Assembly: GCA_026724425.1 (NCBI GenBank)
Contig: JAIUCV010000004.1
Coordinates: 3,730,001-3,794,000 of the forward strand
Source of the DNA: Erythrophleum ivorense
Lineage: Eukaryota; Streptophyta; Magnoliopsida; Fabales; Fabaceae
Reading direction: 5' to 3'
DNA length: 64,000 nucleotides
In this document: positions 59,855-64,000 of the stretch, piece after piece
Numbering within the stretch: position 1 is the stretch's first letter
Layout of the letters: the number at the start of each line of letters is the position of its first letter
Program-made: the position numbers and the translations under genes
The notes under the pieces: model-generated
Told to the model about the DNA's origin: nothing
Seen by the model: the letters and a program-made list of their open reading frames with translations, nothing else
The model's database searches: none

Positions 59855-60731
59855 GCGATTGGATCCTCTGCCCAGAGCTTGGCTAGGCATAAGGTACCCA
59901 TCATCTGATATACACCGTTCGTTAAATCTAACGAATGAAATAACGCCACGTCCCATAAAAAACCAAAATGTGATCACAACCATCTGTTCTTGTGCAATCT
60001 CAGTCGTTCGTATCAAACCCCTTCCTTGTTCAGCCCCTTTCCCGGTTCCTCTTTGTCTTATCTGCGTATTGAATCCTATTTCCTTGTTCATTCATCTGTA
60101 TTGAACTCCATTATTTTCATCCGTGTTGGCCGAAAGTCAGGTTGGGGGTGTTCCTTGTTAACATGGTGTATTTTTCTTCATTTCCTTGCCTCTGCACGAT
60201 TTTCAACTAGGAATTGTAGATTATGGGATGAAATTCTCAGATTTGGCTATGAATTGGTTTTCCACTCTTTTGCCAGGTGATTGCATCGTAGGACATAGCC
60301 AAATGGAGAATGGTTTATTTATACTGAATTATTAGTTATGCTAGATATAGCCAAAATGGAGAATGGTTTATTTCAGTTAGGAATTGTTATTCCTTGCCTC
60401 TGACATAACCACTTGTTTTTGGTGCTGAATTATTGTAGTGGTTGAATTGCTTTACTGAGCATAGGAGATGGTTTTGAACTCCTTACATATGCTAGTTTGA
60501 TCTGTTGACTCGTTATTAGTGTTATTTGTTGCCTTTGGACATAATCAATTGATTTTGGTCATGGTAGATGAAATTCTCATGTTTGGCCACGAATTTTTTT
60601 CCACTCTTTTGTAGGGTTTCTGCTTTGTATGGGATGTGGCGTTATTCCATTCATTAGATCAAACGAATGGCGCAGATTAAATGATGGGTACCACATGCCC
60701 AGTCAAGCGCTGGGCAGAGGATCCATACGCA
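59855..60731. mobile_element. Non-autonomous Mutator-like element with ~100-bp inverted termini
   Basis: The left terminus (59855-59956) begins gcgattggatcctctgccca. The right terminus (about 60629-60731), reverse-complemented, begins gcgtatggatcctctgccca. Both continue through ggtacccatcat, attcgtt and aataacgccac with moderate divergence. Candidate 9-bp target duplications aatatcgag (59846-59854) and aatattgag (60732-60740) differ at one base. Long inverted termini and 9-bp targets are the hallmark of MULEs. The 0.67-kb interior has no transposase. Frames in it (59990-60280) match nothing I know, so a captured gene fragment (Pack-MULE) is possible but unproven. Confidence 0.75.
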
Positions 60732-60740
60732 AATATTGAG

Positions 60741-62042
60741 AAACTGGTCAAGTATCCTACCTTTGTCATTTCTAAATAGAGAAAGGGTTTGCAATGTAAT
60801 AATTCATTATGATTATTGTAATTTGAGAAAATTACATATAACTCTAATCTTTTTCAATTGTAATTTAATTATAATGATGATATCCAAACTTAAAACCTAA
60901 TACTTTACCTTTTCAACTATCATAAAAAGGAAAAATGTTACATATTACATAAAATTAATGTCTAACAACCATGATTTGTGTCACATGATACCTCATGTCT
61001 CTATCATCTTTTCTAATTTTTTGTCATGCATGATCTTTGGCATGTTTTCCTTCCAAAATCATATATTTTTTAATGTTAATTTTAACTAATATGTAACATT
61101 TTTACTACTTGTGATAATTTAGGGGATAAAGTATTATATTTTAAAGTTCTTATACTGTGGTTATAATTAGGCAACAATTTAATCGTGCTATGTGTAATTC
61201 TTCTTGTAATTTTTGCTAATTATGGTGTGACAGTACTCTGACCTTCGTTACAACAAATATTTTGATATTCTATAAATTTTCTATCAACATTAGAGGGTTG
61301 TGCATTTTTTCAAGTGTTCTTTGTTCATGGGATGATCAACCCAGACTCTATGGGCATTGGTAGCCGCCTCGAGCCTAGAGCTTATATATTTATTTATAGT
61401 TATATATGCATTTATATAATTAATATAAAATATTATTAAAAAAATTCATCCAAATAACATTTTATGAGTTTTGAATTATATTAATAATGTTTTTAGATAT
61501 TTTATTTTTCGTTGTGATTTTATATATATGAGTAGATTTTAAAATTTTTTCAAGTAAATAAGTTTGGGTCTAAAAATTTAAAGATTAAATGAAAATGAAA
61601 AATATTTTACCAGTTAAATATAGGTTTGAGAACCAAAAGGAATCATTGTACCCTACTTATATCTTACCCATGATGACCCTATTTAGGAATATTTAATTTC
61701 TACATACCACTAATAGACAAATTTTAGATTTATGAAATAATCATTAATCCTCATTCATCACTTTGAAGTACTAATTAACAAAAAAGAAACTATGAATTAT
61801 CCCAAAGAAACTTATAACAAAATAAGACATACAATTGTTTATGATCTCAAAATCTAATACAAAGCTTGAAAGTATGGATAGGTTTAAGCCTTTTTATTTA
61901 TGGTTATTAATCTCAAATGACAAATGACAAAAATCTACATATTTTTAGGTGCCCTTCCAAATAGCTAAAATATTTTTGTAGGTATTGAATACAAACCATT
62001 AGATTAAATGAATCTTCATCATCCATTAAGGAGGTGGAAAGT
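60741..62042. other. AT-rich spacer; later part probably Gypsy LTR
   Basis: No gene was seen. The Gypsy 5' LTR must start somewhere here, but without the 3' LTR in the window its edge cannot be set. Confidence 0.45.
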
Positions 62043-62050
62043 TATAAATA
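62043..62050 (+). promoter_or_regulatory. TATA box in the Gypsy 5' LTR
   Basis: tataaata lies about 230 bp before the primer-binding site, the usual place for an LTR promoter. Confidence 0.5.
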
Positions 62051-62280
62051 GCTATAGATAGAAAGGTAAAATACACAGTTGAGTTGTATCTTATTCTTAT
62101 ACTATAAAAGTCATCCTCCAAACTCTCTTCTTTAGTTCCTCACTTTACAACTTCTTTGCTAGCTATCTCTTATATTCTTAGCCTCCAATTAGGTTTTGGG
62201 GTAAGAGCAAAGCTGACTTGATACTAATTGGGAGTATCTAAGTGCCACATAGTCATTGGTAAACCAAAGTTTGTGACAGT

Positions 62281-62293
62281 TGGTATTAAAGCC
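62281..62293 (+). other. Primer-binding site of the Gypsy element
   Basis: tggtattaaagcc is two mismatches from the initiator-tRNA-Met complement. It follows an LTR-like end (gtgaca) by two bases. Confidence 0.7.
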
Positions 62294-62330
62294 AAGTTTA
62301 TCTCGTGGGAGAAGTTCTTACTTTAGTAAA

Positions 62331-63660
62331 GATGACAAATGAGACCACTCATGTTTAAGGTACAGAGCAAGATAAGGTCTCAAAAAAGAAAGAAAGTAGG
62401 CCAAAGTCAAAGGAGCGACCTAGGTCAATGGAAGACCTAAGGGATTGCGAGACAAGGTTTGTGAGGATGGAGATTATAGTTGCTGGGAGTCAAGATAAGT
62501 TCAAGGAGATTGATGCTTAGATGGAAGAGTATGATTCTTGCATTAAGGAGCTTGAAAAGGGGAATGAAGAGCTTCGTTGGCAGATGTAAGGAGCCTTAAA
62601 TAAAGTGATCGAATAACCAACCCAATTAGGTGAGACTATGTAAAGCTCCTTTTTTAATGAACTTACTTCCCTTGAAAATGAGAATCTTGCTCTTAAGGAG
62701 GAACTCTAGCAGCTTTTGGTGGAGTTTAGAGAACTAAAGAATGAAATGACTTTAGTTAAGATGGTGCTCGCAAGAGATGGGAGAGCTTCTATCGTTACTT
62801 TAACTCTTGCTCCTTTAAGCGTGGATGTTCCTAAGCCTAAGGCATACATAGGGGAAAGGAATGCAAAGGAGATTGATAATTTTCTGTGAAATATGGAACA
62901 ATATTTTTAGACACTAGGCATCATGAAGGATGCCAAGAAGATTGATTGTACATCTCTCTTTTTAGACAACGACACCATTATGTTATGGTGGAGGTGGTGA
63001 TACAATGATATTGGAAAAGGTACCTACACCATCAATACATAGGATGAGTTCAAGAAAGAACTCAAGAAGTAATTCTACCTTAAACATGCCAAGAGAGATA
63101 CAAGAGCAAGGCTAAGGTGCCTTGCTTAGAAAGGTAGTACATGGGACTATGTGAAGGAATTCTTTGAAGTGCTCTTGGAGATCCTTGATTATCTCAACTT
63201 TGAAACTTTATTTACCTTTATGGATAGTTTGCAACTATAAGCAAAGATGTAATCAGAGTGACGCGATACCAAGGACCTTGCCATAGCCATGCCTATAATT
63301 GAATCCCTCATTGAATTCTAGAAGTTTGACCAGAGAAAATCTAAGTCAAACATGGGTAAAGATAGGAGAGAAGGTAAACTAGGGAAGGACAGTGCATCTA
63401 AACCATTTAGGTTTAAGGAAAGGGGCCAAAAAAGCAAGAAGGATGGCAAGAATAGAGAAAGGCCACCACTAAAGTGTTTCCTTTGTGAAGGCCCTCATCT
63501 AGTTTGGGACTGCCCTAAGAAGAGAAAACTTTTGGCATTGGTCGAGGAAAAGAAGTTAGATCACTAACAATAGAAAGTGGGTTCTCTACAAAACCTTAAT
63601 GCCATCAAAGTAAAGGTAAAGATGTCTAAGTCTGAGAAGAAAGGATGCTTGTTCATATAA
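62331..63660 (+). pseudogene. Broken Gypsy gag
   Basis: It starts near MTNETTH (62331) and is interrupted by many stops, most of them explicable as TGG to TGA/TAG or CAG/CAA to TAG/TAA. The retrotrans-gag core is visible around 62940-63240 (DEFKKELKK, FYLKHAKRD, WDYVKEFFEVLLEI). A basic stretch is followed by a zinc knuckle CFLCEGPHLVWDC (63475-63513), the C-x2-C-x3-H-x4-C spacing of one Gypsy gag type. Confidence 0.8.
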
Positions 63661-63701
63661 GCTAAGGTTAGTGAAACACCTTCCTCGCACTCTTTACTCA
63701 T

Positions 63702-63993
63702 ATGGGAAGGTATGCAAGGGCTTATTGTGGAAATATGAAGGGCCTTTCCCTATTGAGAAGTAAGTCGGCAAGCTTGCATATCGAGTTACCTTGTCACCCC
63801 ACATTGAAGCACAACCTCGTCTTCCGTGTGAGTTTCTTGAAACCATATCATGTTGAAAAAGAAGATGTGGGTCGAAATGAGTCTAAAAGAGCTCCCATCG
63901 TTGTTACTATAACACATAAATGTGAAACCTAAAAGATTTTGATGCATCGAGTCATTCCAAATAGGGGCATACATCCAAGCTATATAGAATACT
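63702..63993 (+). pseudogene. C-terminal integrase/chromodomain remnant of the Gypsy polyprotein
   Basis: Across two frames it reads LLWKYEGPFPIEK, then LKHNLVFRVSFLKPYH and ESKRAPIVVT, then in another frame IHPSYIEYLV. These are the typical end of plant Gypsy integrase and the start of a chromodomain. At least one frameshift and stops are present. It lies only about 40 bp after the last gag-like sequence, so a deletion removed the enzyme core. Confidence 0.75.
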
Positions 63994-64000
63994 TAGTGTC

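Larger units (their letters stand above)
62043..64000 (+). mobile_element. Internally deleted Ty3/Gypsy retrotransposon, runs off window
   Basis: It contains the part of the left LTR from its TATA box (the LTR ends about 62278), a tRNA-Met-type primer-binding site, a broken gag and, directly after it, the C-terminal end of integrase. Protease, reverse transcriptase, RNase H and the integrase core are missing. The right LTR lies beyond the window. The gag knuckle and the integrase tail are those of the chromodomain-bearing Gypsy lineages. Confidence 0.8.

Overview
The window is nuclear DNA of a flowering plant, most likely a eudicot. The evidence is short GT-AG introns, AT-rich spacers, several classes of plant transposon, and plant-type genes: a phytocystatin, a feruloyl-CoA 6'-hydroxylase-like dioxygenase, an ankyrin-PGG membrane protein, a plant CDC20 and a plant NC2-alpha. 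A rosid is plausible, but I cannot name the species. There are no operons. Each gene is a separate transcription unit, and about three quarters of the window is transposon-derived or AT-rich spacer.

Layout. 1-3131: decayed RTE-type LINE (+), cut by the window edge. 3132-7000: spacer with a two-exon 3' gene remnant (6161-7000). About 7970-8871: candidate terminal-inverted-repeat element. 9493-19750: UBA-domain protein gene (-), with a 5'UTR exon near 19.6 kb and an 8.1-kb intron that hosts a complete but dead Copia LTR retrotransposon (13299-18316). 19.8-28.3 kb: AT-rich repeats, including a Tourist-like MITE, a foldback family in three copies, a roughly 1.1-kb duplicated block and an RNase H fragment. 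28740-31137: CDC20 (+), five exons, with paired mitotic MSA elements upstream and a triplicated 3' flank. 32-38 kb: AT-rich spacer with tandem repeats. 38453-41058: NC2-alpha (+), six exons. 42900-45799: ankyrin-PGG protein (+), two exons. 48273-48920: phytocystatin (-), two exons. 51947-55146: full-length RTE LINE (-) with an uninterrupted 1018-codon ORF and a perfect 18-bp target-site duplication. 55365-57320: 2-oxoglutarate dioxygenase (-), two exons. 58.1-59.0 kb: LINE zinc-finger remnant and a tandem repeat. 59855-60731: non-autonomous Mutator-like element with about 100-bp inverted termini. About 62.0-64.0 kb: internally deleted Ty3/Gypsy element running off the end.

The host genes are not functionally linked. 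CDC20 activates the anaphase-promoting complex, NC2-alpha is a general transcription repressor subunit, the cystatin inhibits cysteine proteases, and the dioxygenase probably acts in coumarin synthesis. The most informative content is the transposon record: a young, apparently intact LINE and an old methylation-decayed relative in the same window, a Copia element inside a host intron in antisense orientation, a MULE with a recognisable target duplication, and a Gypsy element that lost its protease-RT-integrase core. I saw no convincing undescribed molecular system. Exon boundaries were set by eye from splice consensus, reading phase and family knowledge, not by transcript evidence.
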